Source: Roseicyclus sp.
GTDB lineage: Bacteria; Pseudomonadota; Alphaproteobacteria; Rhodobacterales; Rhodobacteraceae
Direction of reading: 5' to 3'
NCBI RefSeq assembly: GCF_018402035.1
Contig: NZ_JAGYJN010000001.1
Location: forward strand, 310,001 to 374,000
Length of the DNA stretch: 64,000 nt
Positions 53,443 through 62,718 of the stretch are shown piece by piece. Each line of letters begins with the position of its first letter. The first letter of the stretch is position 1. Under the pieces are notes generated by a model that worked only from the letters and a program-made list of their open reading frames with translations, searched no databases and was not told the origin of the DNA. A program made the position numbers and the translations under genes.

Positions 53443-53896
53443 GCGGCTCAGCCGCCGGGGCGTCGGCCCCCGGCACCTGACCCGGTACAAGGATCGGCAC
53501 CGCCTCGCCATGGGGCGGTGACGTTGGTTTTTGTGCAATGGCAAAGTCCCGCAGAGCCTCGGCTTGCGCCCCGCGATGCTGGCGCGCCTTGTTGCATTCG
53601 AAACTGCCCGCGCGAAAGGCGCGGCAAGCCTCGGGGCGGTCATCATAAATGGCACAGACCAAGCGCCCCTCTGGGGTCGCAACAAGCTGGGCGCAATGCC
53701 CGCATGACATGGTCATGAAGCGCTGGCCCGCGATGTCGGTCGTGGCTGTGGTGGGGATCATTCGGTCGCGATCTTGTGGCAAAAGCGCGATATAGCGGTC
53801 GTGACCGCCAAAGCAGCAGGCCCCGCAGGCCGTGCAATCAATTGTAGGGGAGGACACCGAGGCACCCAATTGCCGCGCCGGCTGGATCGGCACCAT
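53426..53896 (-). CDS. YkgJ-family cysteine cluster protein
   Basis: The 156-residue protein is rich in cysteine: DCTACGACCFGG near residues 20-31, MSCGHCAQL near 63-71, VCAIYDDRPEACRAF near 80-94 and FECNK. The CxxCxxCC pattern is that of the YkgJ (CxxCxxCC) zinc/iron-binding family, of unknown function. It lies on the opposite strand inside the valine cluster, between mmsA and the acyl-CoA dehydrogenase gene, and overlaps the 3' end of mmsA, so it is unlikely to be part of that operon. Confidence 0.88.
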   Translation of the reverse strand: MVPIQPARQLGASVSSPTIDCTACGACCFGGHDRYIALLPQDRDRMIPTTATTDIAGQRFMTMSCGHCAQLVATPEGRLVCAIYDDRPEACRAFRAGSFECNKARQHRGAQAEALRDFAIAQKPTSPPHGEAVPILVPGQVPGADAPAAEPLSPLP

Positions 53897-54045
53897 GCCG
53901 CCCGCGTTGCGCCAACACCTTGGCTATTACGCCGCCACGCCCGCCGCAAGCGGTTGTTTTCGTGCCCCCACCCTTGCAAAATTGCTGCAACAGTCGGAAA
54001 TTAAACAAGCGTTCAATTCACGGGCAGATCGGGGGGATCGGGGGC

Positions 54046-55188
54046 ATGGATTTCGCACTCAGCCAAGAAGCACAGGCCATGTTCGACATGGCCCATGATT
54101 TTGGCCAGGCCGAGATCGCCCCCCATGCACAAGCATGGGAGCGCGCGGGAACAATCCCCAAGGCGCTTTGGCCGAAACTGGCCGATTTGGGCTTTGGCGG
54201 GCTTTATGTGCCCGAGGAGAAGGGCGGCTCTGGCCTCTCACGGCTCGAGGCGACATTGGTGTTCGAAGCGCTTTCGATGGCATGCCCGTCGGTCGCGGCG
54301 TTTTTGTCGATCCATAATATGTGCGCCAATATGATCGCGCGCTACGGCTCGGACGCGCTACAGGCGCGGTTCTTGCCACGCGCCTTGGCGATGGAGTGTT
54401 TCTTGTCTTACTGCCTGACCGAACCCGGCTCTGGCTCGGATGCGGCGGCGCTCAAGACACGCGCAGAGCGGCGCAATGACGGCTACGCGCTGACGGGAAG
54501 CAAAGCCTTTATCTCGGGCGGCGGTTATTCGGATGCCTATCTGGTGATGTGCCGTACGGGCGATGCGGGTGCGGGCGGCATTTCGGCCGTCATTGTCGAG
54601 GATGGCGCGCCGGGCCTGTCCTTTGGCGGGTTGGAAGACAAGATGGGCTGGCGGTCGCAACCAACCCGCGCGGTACAGTTCGACGATTGCCATATCCCCG
54701 CAGAGAACCTGCTCGGTGTTGAAGGTCAGGGCTTTCGCTACGCCATGGCGGGGCTGGATGGTGGGCGTCTGAATATCGCGGCCTGTAGCCTTGGCGCGGC
54801 GCAAGCGGGCTTGGACAAGACGCTGGCCTATATGCGCGAGCGCCACGCCTTTGGTCAGCCCATCGACCAGTTTCAAGCGCTGCAATTCCGGCTGGCCGAT
54901 ATGGAGATCAATCTCCAAGCCGCGCGCGTCTTTTTGCGCCAAGCGGCGTGGAAGCTTGACGCGGGCGCGCCAGACGCAACCAAAGCCTGCGCCATGGCCA
55001 AGAAATTCGTCACCGAAACCGGCAGCGCCGTGGTCGATCAATGCCTGCAACTGCATGGTGGCTATGGCTATTTGGCCGATTACGGGATCGAAAAGCTGGT
55101 GCGCGACCTGCGCGTGCATCAAATCCTTGAAGGCACGAACGAGATCATGCGCCTGATCGTGGCGCGCCACATGCTGGCCGCGCGCTGA
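54046..55188 (+). CDS. Acyl-CoA dehydrogenase, probable isobutyryl-CoA dehydrogenase
   Basis: The 380-residue flavoenzyme has the acyl-CoA dehydrogenase signatures CLTEPGSGSDAAALKTRAER near 123-142 and QCLQLHGGYGYLADYGIEKL near 332-351, and the catalytic base Glu362 in QILEGTNEIMR. By context, between mmsA and 3-hydroxyisobutyryl-CoA hydrolase, it should oxidise isobutyryl-CoA to methacrylyl-CoA; other branched or short-chain substrates are possible. The methacrylyl-CoA hydratase needed between the two steps is not present here. The ATG giving MDFALSQEAQ is used; a 42-residue extension upstream is rejected. Confidence 0.9.
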   Translation: MDFALSQEAQAMFDMAHDFGQAEIAPHAQAWERAGTIPKALWPKLADLGFGGLYVPEEKGGSGLSRLEATLVFEALSMACPSVAAFLSIHNMCANMIARYGSDALQARFLPRALAMECFLSYCLTEPGSGSDAAALKTRAERRNDGYALTGSKAFISGGGYSDAYLVMCRTGDAGAGGISAVIVEDGAPGLSFGGLEDKMGWRSQPTRAVQFDDCHIPAENLLGVEGQGFRYAMAGLDGGRLNIAACSLGAAQAGLDKTLAYMRERHAFGQPIDQFQALQFRLADMEINLQAARVFLRQAAWKLDAGAPDATKACAMAKKFVTETGSAVVDQCLQLHGGYGYLADYGIEKLVRDLRVHQILEGTNEIMRLIVARHMLAAR

Positions 55189-55239
55189 TGGCAAAGGGCG
55201 CATGCGTATTTTTGGAAAGATGAAGGGATAAACAGCGCC

Positions 55240-56295
55240 ATGTCGGATGAGATCGAGATCAAGATCCTGGGCCGCGCCGGGCGCATCACCTTGCGCCGCC
55301 CCGCAGCGCTGAATGCCTTGAGCTATGCGATGTGCCTTGCTGTTGAGGCAGCCCTCGATGCTTGGGCGAGCGACGACCGCGTCGCGCTGATCGTGATCGA
55401 CGCCGAGGGCGAGCGCGCCTTTTGCGCAGGCGGCGATATCGCGCAGATGTATGACGCGGGCATGCGCGGGGATTACGCCTTTGGACACCGCTTTTGGTTC
55501 GACGAATACCGGATGAACGCCAAGCTCTTTCACTTTCCCAAGCCCGTGGTCAGCTTGATGCAGGGCTACACGATGGGCGGCGGTGTTGGCATCGGCTGTC
55601 ACGGCTCGCACCGGGTCGTGTGCGAGACGAGCAAAATCGCCTTGCCCGAATGTGGGATCGGCCTTGCGCCGGATGTGGGCAGCACGCTGTTGCTGGCGCG
55701 CGCGCCGGGGCGTTTGGGTGAATACCTTGGCACGACCGGCACAAGGATGGGGCCGGGTGATGCGATCCATGCGCAATTTGCCGACTACTTTGTGCCGCGT
55801 GCCGATTGGCCCGCGTTGATCGCCACGCTGTGTGACAGCGGCGATTGGGCGGCGGTCGATCGCGCCGCCCTGCCCCCGCCTGCCAGCCCGCTGGCCGATC
55901 AGCAAGCCGAGATCGACGCCTTTTTCGGCGGCGAAACGATCCGCGATTGCGTCAATCTTTTGAAGCTAAGCGAGAGCGCTTTCGCCCAAAGCGCGCTGGC
56001 CGCGATCAATGCCGGTAGCCCCTTGGCCGTGGCTTGCACGCTCGAGTTGGTGCATCGCGCCCGCCTGCGCGGCACGATCGAGAATGCGTTGGAACAAGAA
56101 TATCGCTTCAGCTACCGCGCGATGGAGCATGGCGATTTTCTCGAAGGCATCCGGGCCGCGATCATCGACAAGGACAAATCGCCCAAATGGCGCCACGCCA
56201 GCCTTGAAGATGTCGCCCCCATCACCGTTGCGGGCATGTTGATGCCTTTGGGGGCGGCCGGATGGAACATGCAGGCAAAAGGATATGTGGCATGA
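55240..56295 (+). CDS. 3-hydroxyisobutyryl-CoA hydrolase
   Basis: The 351-residue crotonase-superfamily protein is longer than plain enoyl-CoA hydratases, as expected for HIBCH. AFCAGGDIAQMYDAG gives the oxyanion hole, QGYTMGGGVGIGCHGSHRVV the second one, and LPECGIGLAPDVGSTLLLAR carries the catalytic glutamate and aspartate of the hydrolase branch. The C-terminal ENALEQEYRFSYRAMEHGDF segment is family-typical. It releases 3-hydroxyisobutyrate, the substrate of MmsB, whose gene overlaps its stop codon by four bases. Confidence 0.94.
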   Translation: MSDEIEIKILGRAGRITLRRPAALNALSYAMCLAVEAALDAWASDDRVALIVIDAEGERAFCAGGDIAQMYDAGMRGDYAFGHRFWFDEYRMNAKLFHFPKPVVSLMQGYTMGGGVGIGCHGSHRVVCETSKIALPECGIGLAPDVGSTLLLARAPGRLGEYLGTTGTRMGPGDAIHAQFADYFVPRADWPALIATLCDSGDWAAVDRAALPPPASPLADQQAEIDAFFGGETIRDCVNLLKLSESAFAQSALAAINAGSPLAVACTLELVHRARLRGTIENALEQEYRFSYRAMEHGDFLEGIRAAIIDKDKSPKWRHASLEDVAPITVAGMLMPLGAAGWNMQAKGYVA

Positions 56296-57170
56296 AGATC
56301 GGTTTCATTGGCCTTGGCAATATGGGCGGGCCGATGGCCGCCAATCTGGTGGCTGCTGGCCATGCGGTCACGGGTTATGACATCACCGGGCTTGGGCCTG
56401 ACGGCGTCACCATGGCTGCCGATGCGCCCGCCGCCGCCGCAGGCGCGCAGGTGGTGATCACCATGCTGCCCAATGGCGCGATCCTGCGCCAAGTGGCCGC
56501 CGAGGTGATCGCGGCGATGGCACCCGGCAGCGTTTTGCTCGATTGCTCGACCGTAGATGTCGCCAGCGCGCGCGCCGTGGCCGCAAAGGCCGCATCCGCT
56601 GGGCTTGGCGCGCTGGATGCCCCTGTTTCCGGCGGTGTAGGCGGCGCACAGGCGGGCACGCTGACCTTTATGGTGGGCGGGCCTGATGACGCCTTTGCCA
56701 TGGCCGCGCCGCTTTTCGCGGTGATGGGCCAAAAGGCGGTGCATTGCGGCGCGGCGGGCAATGGGCAAGCGGCCAAGATCTGCAACAACATGATCCTTGG
56801 GGCGACGATGATCGCCACCTGCGAGGCTTTCGCGCTGGCCGACAAGCTGGGGCTTGATCGGCAGGCGATGTTTGATGTCGTCTCGACCTCATCGGGGCAA
56901 AGCTGGTCGATGACCAGCTATTGCCCGGCACCCGGCATTGGCCCGAAAAGCCCCGCTGACAATGACTACCAGCCCGGCTTTGCCGCCGATCTGATGCTCA
57001 AAGATCTTAGGCTCAGCCAAGACGCGGCAGAGGGTGTGGATGCCGACACGCCGATGGGCCAGCTTGCCGCCACGCTTTATGCGCGCTTTGTCGAAGAGGA
57101 AGGCGGCAAAGGCCGGGATTTTTCCGCCATGCTGCCGCGATTCGAAAAGCGCGGCAGATCAAAACCATGA
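56292..57170 (+). CDS. mmsB: 3-hydroxyisobutyrate dehydrogenase
   Basis: MmsB (292 residues) oxidises 3-hydroxyisobutyrate to methylmalonate semialdehyde with NAD+. The Rossmann motif GFIGLGNMGGPMAANL is at 4-19, DCSTVD at 84-89, DAPVSGGVGGAQAGTL at 109-124 and the catalytic Lys162 in GNGQAAKICNNM. The product is the substrate of MmsA, so the cluster closes the pathway from isobutyryl-CoA to propionyl-CoA apart from the hydratase. It overlaps the hydrolase gene by ATGA. The following 182 bases up to the convergent AlaX gene show no gene. Confidence 0.95.
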   Translation: MKIGFIGLGNMGGPMAANLVAAGHAVTGYDITGLGPDGVTMAADAPAAAAGAQVVITMLPNGAILRQVAAEVIAAMAPGSVLLDCSTVDVASARAVAAKAASAGLGALDAPVSGGVGGAQAGTLTFMVGGPDDAFAMAAPLFAVMGQKAVHCGAAGNGQAAKICNNMILGATMIATCEAFALADKLGLDRQAMFDVVSTSSGQSWSMTSYCPAPGIGPKSPADNDYQPGFAADLMLKDLRLSQDAAEGVDADTPMGQLAATLYARFVEEEGGKGRDFSAMLPRFEKRGRSKP

Positions 57171-57352
57171 TTTATCACTGAAAAACGAGCTTGGGATTGC
57201 CTGATTTCCATGGCATCCTGAACGCGACACTCCAAGATATGTCCGCAAAAGACCCGGTGCCGTGAAAATTTTTCGGTGCACCTCGACGACGGTGCCGGGT
57301 CGCGGGACATAAGCTTTCAGTGCCTTTCCCACGCAGTGTCATGCCATCGGCT

Positions 57353-58078
57353 TCAAGCGAACTCGATTGCGACGCGGCGGTTCAACCGGCCCTTTTTCTC
57401 GATCTTGGCGATGATGATCTTGCCGATCTCGGCGGTGCGCGCGACATGGGTGCCGCCGCAAGGTTGCAGATCGACCTGACCCGCCCCTTCACCGATCCGC
57501 ACAAGGCGGATGCGCCCTGTCCCACGCGGCGGTTGCACCGACATGGTCTTGACCAGACTGGGTTGGGCATCCAACGCGGCCTCGGTGATCCATTCTTCGC
57601 TGACGGCCAGATCACGGGTGATCAGCGCGTTCAACTGCCCCTCGAGGATGGCGCGCGCGGCTGCGTCAGGCATTTCGGGCATGTCGAAATCAAGCCGCCC
57701 CTTGTCATGGGCGATGGCGCCACCCGTCACCGGAAAGGGCAAAACGACCGAGAGCAGATGCAGCGCGGTATGAATGCGCATATGGCCATAGCGGCGCTCC
57801 CAATCGAGGCGTTGCGCAATCTCGGCCCCGACGGGCGGCAAAGCCACAGGTTCGGCGGGCACCAATACGATGGCCCCACCCTCACCCTTAACGGCGGTGG
57901 CGATGGCGATGCGCTGATCGCCCCAGTCAAGCATCCCGCTATCGCCGGGCTGGCCACCTGCGCGGGGGTAGAAAATGGTGCGGTCCAGCACGATCCCACC
58001 CTCTTCGGTCAAGCCTGTCACGCAGCCTGTGGCGCTTTTGCGGTAGGGGTCGGTCATGAACAGGGGTTCGGTCATCAT
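57353..58078 (-). CDS. Alanyl-tRNA editing protein AlaX
   Basis: The 241-residue AlaX protein is a free-standing relative of the AlaRS editing domain that hydrolyses misacylated Ser- or Gly-tRNA(Ala). The zinc-binding/catalytic motifs are HMRIHTALHLLSVV and QPCGGTHVARTAEIG, matching the HxxxH and CxxxH pair; an N-terminal beta-barrel (TIFYPRAGGQPGDSG) is also typical. The first of two adjacent ATG codons overlaps the mscS-type stop codon as ATGA and is chosen. It backs up the AlaRS encoded at 19054-21714. Confidence 0.92.
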   Translation of the reverse strand: MMTEPLFMTDPYRKSATGCVTGLTEEGGIVLDRTIFYPRAGGQPGDSGMLDWGDQRIAIATAVKGEGGAIVLVPAEPVALPPVGAEIAQRLDWERRYGHMRIHTALHLLSVVLPFPVTGGAIAHDKGRLDFDMPEMPDAAARAILEGQLNALITRDLAVSEEWITEAALDAQPSLVKTMSVQPPRGTGRIRLVRIGEGAGQVDLQPCGGTHVARTAEIGKIIIAKIEKKGRLNRRVAIEFA

Positions 58079-60474
58079 GTGGCTTTGTCCTTTGGAACCG
58101 TCTCGCTTACTGCCGCGGCCTGCGGCATCGCATGCAGCGCCTCGGGATTGCGCAGCCAAATATCACGCTGGGCAAAGGGGATCTCGATCCCTTCTTCCAT
58201 GAAACGCTCGGCGATACGGTGGTTGATCTCGGTCTTCACAGCGACCAACTGGTTCACATCACGCAAGATCGCGCGGATACGAAAATCAAGGCTATCGGCC
58301 CCAAAGCCAAGGAAATCGACACCCGGCGCGGGATATGACGCGACACCCGGGACAGCGGCCGCGATCTCTTCCAAGATCGCCTGCACGCGGCGCGTATCCG
58401 TGCCATAGGCCACGCCCACGGTCACAATCGCGCGCCCGATGGTATTGCCGCGCGTCCAGTTGATCACCGTGCCCGAGATCAAATCAGCGTTCGGAACAAT
58501 CACATCGGTCCGGTCGAAGGTCTCGATCACTGTCGAGCGCACCGAGATGGCTTTCACGATGCCCATGGTTGGGCCGACCTCGATCCAATCACCCTCTGTG
58601 ATGGGGCGTTCGATCAACAGGATAAGCCCCGAGACGAAGTTGTTGACCACATTCTGAAGGCCAAAGCCGATGCCGACGGACAGGGCACCCAAAACAACCC
58701 CAAGGGCTGTCAGGTCAATCCCCGCCGTGGTAATGGCGATGACTGCCGCAAGCGCAATCCCGACATAGCCCACACCCGCCACCACAGCGTTGCGCGCCCC
58801 TGCATCCATTCTTGTGCGCGGCAAAACCGTGCCGCGCAGCGCCCCTTGCAACAGCCGGGTGGCGATCATCCCGATGGCAAAGACCAGACCAACCGCCAAA
58901 ACGATGGCCGGGGTAATCCGCGTGCCGCCCAGATCGATACCGGCAAAGAACTGGCTGATGATCTCGCTGATCTGTTCGGGCCGCATCCCCCAGATCAAGG
59001 CCAACACCGGCAGGGCCACGAAAACCAAAAGCAGGTTGACCAAGACCGGCAAAAGCGCCTGTGCTGCCTCATCTTGGGTCTGGCCGGATACCAGCGCGTA
59101 AAGCGCGCGGATCGGGCTTTGCAGCACAACCAACGCGCCAAACAGACCCAAGGTCAGCGCGGTGGGCGTCATCACCGCCTCAGCCAGGTTGAGATACCCC
59201 GCCGCCGCAAGGCCAGTACCCAAGATCGCGACCACGCGCACGGCCACGATCACCCCCAAAAGCACGCGCGTGGCAAAACCGCCATCACCCGGCTCGGGGC
59301 CATCACGCATCTGGTGGCGATGCTGGCCGAGCAATGCCGCCAACCACAAAAACGCGCCCGCAAGACCGACATAAACCGGCAAGACGAAAACACCGCGCGC
59401 CGAAAGCGCGATCACTTCTTGCGCCGAGATTGTCTCGGCCAAGCTGCCCAGCCCAAAAAACAAGCCGATCAACAAGACCGCCCGGCGCAAGGATGGGCGC
59501 AAGCCGAGTGCCACCCCAAAGGCCGCGCCAATCGCGTCATTGGCGGGAAACAGCCGCCCCCCCATCCACAGCGCGAGATAGACCGCGACCAGCCCCGAGA
59601 TCGCCGCGCGCAACAGCGCGCTGCCCGCCTGACCCAAAAGATCGAGCGTGCCAATCGCCGCCCCGAAGATCAGCAGACCGGTGATGGGAAACAACACCTG
59701 CAACAACGAGATCGCAAAGGCGAAAGCCTCGCGCCCCGGCCGCGCGGACCCGCCTTGTTGCAAGACATCGGTCCAGCGCCCCACAAACAACCGGCTGCGT
59801 AGCACCAAGAACAGCCCTGCAGCGCTGAGCAAGATCGCGAAAAAGGCACGGTCCCAAGGGCTGTCGCCCAAGCTGCGATAAGCCGCGATCTGCGCTGTCA
59901 CCTCGGCGCTCAGGCGGGCAAGCAGATCGGCCATGCCGGTCAATGCGGGTGGCCAGTTCAGCGGATTGACCGGTGCGGGGTCGCGTTCGAACAGCGCGCG
60001 GGCTTGGCGGTCGGCCAAGATGGCGTCGATTTCCGTGATCAACCCATTGGCGCGGTTGAAGGCCTCATTGGCGGTCAGGCGGGGCAGTTGCGCCTGCGCC
60101 ATCTGCTCGGTCAGCGCCGCGCGCCGCTCGGCAATCGCGGCGGGTTCGGTTTCACCCTCGGCAGGTAGCGGGCCCAAAGCGTCGATCTGGGCCTGTAGCG
60201 TCGCAATACGCGCGGCATTGGCATCTTGGGAGGTCAAAAAGCGCGTGCGCCAATTGGCCAATGTGACCCGAAGATTTTCCAAAAACGCCGTCGATGCGGT
60301 GCCAGCCGCGATCAGGTTCTCGGCGCGGACAGCCTCGACTTCCCATATCGCATAATCGATCTCGGCGGCTGTGCTTGTGCTTGCGGCTGGTGTGGTTTGC
60401 GCAAAAACAGGCTGCGGCGCGCCGCCAAGCGCCAATAGGCAAATAAACAGCGCAGAGATCAGAAAATGCTTCAT
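58075..60474 (-). CDS. MscS-family mechanosensitive channel with DUF3772-like N-terminus
   Basis: The protein has 799 residues. A signal peptide (residues 1-25) is followed by a periplasmic helical domain of about 190 residues (coiled-coil-like AAEIDYAIWEVEAVRAENLI onward), then about ten membrane helices and an MscS pore/beta domain: GIGFGLQNVVNNFVSGLILL and IERPITEGDWIEVG. The large size matches MscK/MscM-like channels that release solutes on hypo-osmotic shock. The ATG at 60474 shares a base with the cysK stop codon. Its place in the trg operon is unexplained but may link osmotic and oxidative defence. Confidence 0.9.
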   Translation of the reverse strand: MKHFLISALFICLLALGGAPQPVFAQTTPAASTSTAAEIDYAIWEVEAVRAENLIAAGTASTAFLENLRVTLANWRTRFLTSQDANAARIATLQAQIDALGPLPAEGETEPAAIAERRAALTEQMAQAQLPRLTANEAFNRANGLITEIDAILADRQARALFERDPAPVNPLNWPPALTGMADLLARLSAEVTAQIAAYRSLGDSPWDRAFFAILLSAAGLFLVLRSRLFVGRWTDVLQQGGSARPGREAFAFAISLLQVLFPITGLLIFGAAIGTLDLLGQAGSALLRAAISGLVAVYLALWMGGRLFPANDAIGAAFGVALGLRPSLRRAVLLIGLFFGLGSLAETISAQEVIALSARGVFVLPVYVGLAGAFLWLAALLGQHRHQMRDGPEPGDGGFATRVLLGVIVAVRVVAILGTGLAAAGYLNLAEAVMTPTALTLGLFGALVVLQSPIRALYALVSGQTQDEAAQALLPVLVNLLLVFVALPVLALIWGMRPEQISEIISQFFAGIDLGGTRITPAIVLAVGLVFAIGMIATRLLQGALRGTVLPRTRMDAGARNAVVAGVGYVGIALAAVIAITTAGIDLTALGVVLGALSVGIGFGLQNVVNNFVSGLILLIERPITEGDWIEVGPTMGIVKAISVRSTVIETFDRTDVIVPNADLISGTVINWTRGNTIGRAIVTVGVAYGTDTRRVQAILEEIAAAVPGVASYPAPGVDFLGFGADSLDFRIRAILRDVNQLVAVKTEINHRIAERFMEEGIEIPFAQRDIWLRNPEALHAMPQAAAVSETVPKDKAT

Positions 60475-61505
60475 CAATCTTCGAAGACCGAGGGAATATC
60501 CGCCGCCGGGCGGTCCAACCACGCAGGCACCGGCAACCCCTTTTCGCGCAGGAATTCGGGGTTGTAGAGCTTGGATTGGTAGCGCGTGCCATAGTCGCAC
60601 AGAATGGTGACGATGGTATGCCCCGGCCCCATTTCGCGCGCCATGCGCACGGCACCGGCGAGGTTCACACCTGACGACCCGCCAAGGCAGATCCCCTCTT
60701 CGGCGAGCGTGTCAAAGACGATGGGCAGCGCCTCGGCATCGGGGATGTTATAGGCGAAATCTGGCCTGAACCCCTCAAGATTTGCGGTGATACGGCCCTG
60801 CCCTATCCCTTCGCTGATCGATGAGCCCTCGGCGCGCAGCTCACCGCTGGTATAGAAATTGTAAAGTGCGGCCCCGTCGGGATCGGCCAGCCCGATCTTG
60901 ACGCCCTTAGGTTGCAGCGCCATCGCCACACCGGCCAAGGTGCCGCCAGAGCCTACCGCGCAGATGAAACCATCAACGCGGCCCCCGGTTTGTTCCCAAA
61001 TCTCGGGGCCGGTCATTTCGATATGGGCCTGACGGTTGGCGGTATTGTCGAACTGGTTGGCCCAGATCGCGCCATTGGGTTCGGTTTGGGCCAGCGCCTC
61101 GGCCAGTCGTCCCGAGTAGCGGACATAATTGTTGGGATTGCGATAGGGGGCAGCGGGGACTTGGATCAACTCGGCCCCTGCCAGCCGGATCATATCCTTT
61201 TTCTCTTGGCTTTGCGTCTCGGGCATGACGATGACGGTGCGATAGCCCATCGAGGCACCAACCAAGGCCAGACCGATGCCGGTATTGCCTGCCGTGCCTT
61301 CGACAATCGTGCCGCCCGGCCCCAAAAGCCCGCGCGCCACTGCATCGCGGATGATGTAGAGTGCTGCCCGATCCTTGACCGATTGGCCGGGGTTCATGAA
61401 CTCGGCCTTGCCCAAGATCTCGCAGCCGGTCAAATCGCTGAGCTTGTTCAGCCGGATCAGGGGGGTATTGCCGATCGCGGCGGCAAGGTCGCTATGGATG
61501 GTCAT
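60474..61505 (-). CDS. cysK: Cysteine synthase A (O-acetylserine sulfhydrylase)
   Basis: CysK (343 residues) makes cysteine from O-acetylserine and sulfide with PLP. The PLP lysine is Lys44 in PGQSVKDRAAL, the pyridoxal phosphate-cradle motif EGTAGNTGIG is at 69-78, and GSGGTLAG lies in the second half. It has a C-terminal extension (PAADIPSVFED) not found in E. coli CysK. The linkage trgA-trgB-cysK reproduces the Rhodobacter sphaeroides tellurite-resistance locus, where cysK also contributes to resistance, consistent with thiols reducing tellurite. Confidence 0.94.
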   Translation of the reverse strand: MTIHSDLAAAIGNTPLIRLNKLSDLTGCEILGKAEFMNPGQSVKDRAALYIIRDAVARGLLGPGGTIVEGTAGNTGIGLALVGASMGYRTVIVMPETQSQEKKDMIRLAGAELIQVPAAPYRNPNNYVRYSGRLAEALAQTEPNGAIWANQFDNTANRQAHIEMTGPEIWEQTGGRVDGFICAVGSGGTLAGVAMALQPKGVKIGLADPDGAALYNFYTSGELRAEGSSISEGIGQGRITANLEGFRPDFAYNIPDAEALPIVFDTLAEEGICLGGSSGVNLAGAVRMAREMGPGHTIVTILCDYGTRYQSKLYNPEFLREKGLPVPAWLDRPAADIPSVFED

Positions 61506-61568
61506 TGGCCGGGCTCCGCCATTGCAATGCGCGTTGACCTCAAGGGATAGGCGCGCAGCACAGAAAGC

Positions 61569-62696
61569 TCAACCCGATGCGCGCAATTGGGCGCGGTGAA
61601 GCTGTAGCCACTGCATACTCATGATCAGCGGCGCATTGGCCATATCGCCACCCGCCAGCATCGCGCAGGCCAGATCCCATGGCACGATATGCGACAAGAT
61701 ATCCTCGCCCTCGGCCAGATGCCCAGCGATGCCCGTGATGTCATCGGGTAGATCGGCCAAGGCCACATAGCTATGGAGTACCTGCGCGATCCCGCCCGGG
61801 CTGGGGTAGTAGCGCGCCACATGATGCAACGCGCCAAGCGTTAGCCCCGCCTCTTCCCTCGCTTCGCGCCGGGCGGCAGCCTCAATGCCTTCACCGGCAT
61901 CAATCATGCCTGCAATCGGCTCCAAAAGCCAAGGATGGGGATCTTGCTGCACATAGGCCCCAAGGCGAAGCTGTTCGATCACCAAAATACGGTCGCGCAG
62001 CGGGTCATAAGGCAACACCGTCACCGCGTCCGAGGCACGAAACACCGCGCGCTCTTGTGGGGCGGACATGCGCCCGTCGAATTGGCGATGGCGAAGTGTC
62101 ACCTCTTCGACGGCGAAAAACTTCGTGTAGGGAAACCTCTGCGCGACCATCGCAACATCGCTGCGCGGCGGATTTGCCCCAACCAAGGCAGGGCGACGCC
62201 AAGCTTGTGTGTTGACCATCGCCTGTGCGCGCGAGGCGATGATGCCAAAGCGGCGTCCGACCTCAGCCGGGGGCGCGGTTTGGAGTTGGCGCATCACCTC
62301 CTCTGCGGCAAACGCCTCGATCGCGCCCAAATCGCGCGCCCAATCGGCCAGCGACCAAGGGCCATCGGTATCTGGGATGCCCTGCGGCTGATCCGCGACA
62401 GGGCGATAGACCGAGACGCTCCGCGCCACACCGTCGATTTCGACCGTCAAAGGATAGCGCGCATAGCCAAAACACGCCTCATAAGCATCAAGCTGGGCGG
62501 TCGCCTGCGCATCGGCAAGGATCACCAGACCGCCGAGCCTTTGGCCCTTGGCCGCGACCAAGACAGGCCAGCCCGTCCCCCGCGCAGCCATCACCGCCGC
62601 ATCTGGCAACGCGGCCTTGGCCACCACCACATCCCCCGCCACGATTCGCAGCACGGGTGCATGGCACAAGGTGCCAAAAACAAAGATTTCCGTCAT
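61569..62696 (-). CDS. trgB: TrgB: gamma-glutamylcyclotransferase-like domain fused to a Nudix hydrolase
   Basis: The 375-residue protein has two domains. The N-terminal about 150 residues resemble the AIG2/GGCT fold (EIFVFGTLCHAPVLRIVAG at 3-21; YEACFGYARYPLTVEIDG). From about 185 a Nudix domain follows, with box GMIDAGEGIEAAARREAREE-AG-L at 263-285 (Gx5Ex7REx2EExGL). ADP-ribose pyrophosphatase-like Nudix activity is expected. It lies between trgA and cysK as the tellurite protein TrgB does in R. sphaeroides, so I adopt that name. The catalytic role in resistance is unknown. Confidence 0.85.
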   Translation of the reverse strand: MTEIFVFGTLCHAPVLRIVAGDVVVAKAALPDAAVMAARGTGWPVLVAAKGQRLGGLVILADAQATAQLDAYEACFGYARYPLTVEIDGVARSVSVYRPVADQPQGIPDTDGPWSLADWARDLGAIEAFAAEEVMRQLQTAPPAEVGRRFGIIASRAQAMVNTQAWRRPALVGANPPRSDVAMVAQRFPYTKFFAVEEVTLRHRQFDGRMSAPQERAVFRASDAVTVLPYDPLRDRILVIEQLRLGAYVQQDPHPWLLEPIAGMIDAGEGIEAAARREAREEAGLTLGALHHVARYYPSPGGIAQVLHSYVALADLPDDITGIAGHLAEGEDILSHIVPWDLACAMLAGGDMANAPLIMSMQWLQLHRAQLRASG

Positions 62697-62718
62697 GTCA
62701 GCCTCGCACAAGAGCGCC

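Noticed and set aside
57229..57305. Possible inverted repeat with arms GACCCGG and CCGGGTC after mmsB
   Set aside because: Only seven bases pair before mismatches, the arms are about 60 bases apart and no T run follows, so neither a terminator nor an operator is supported.
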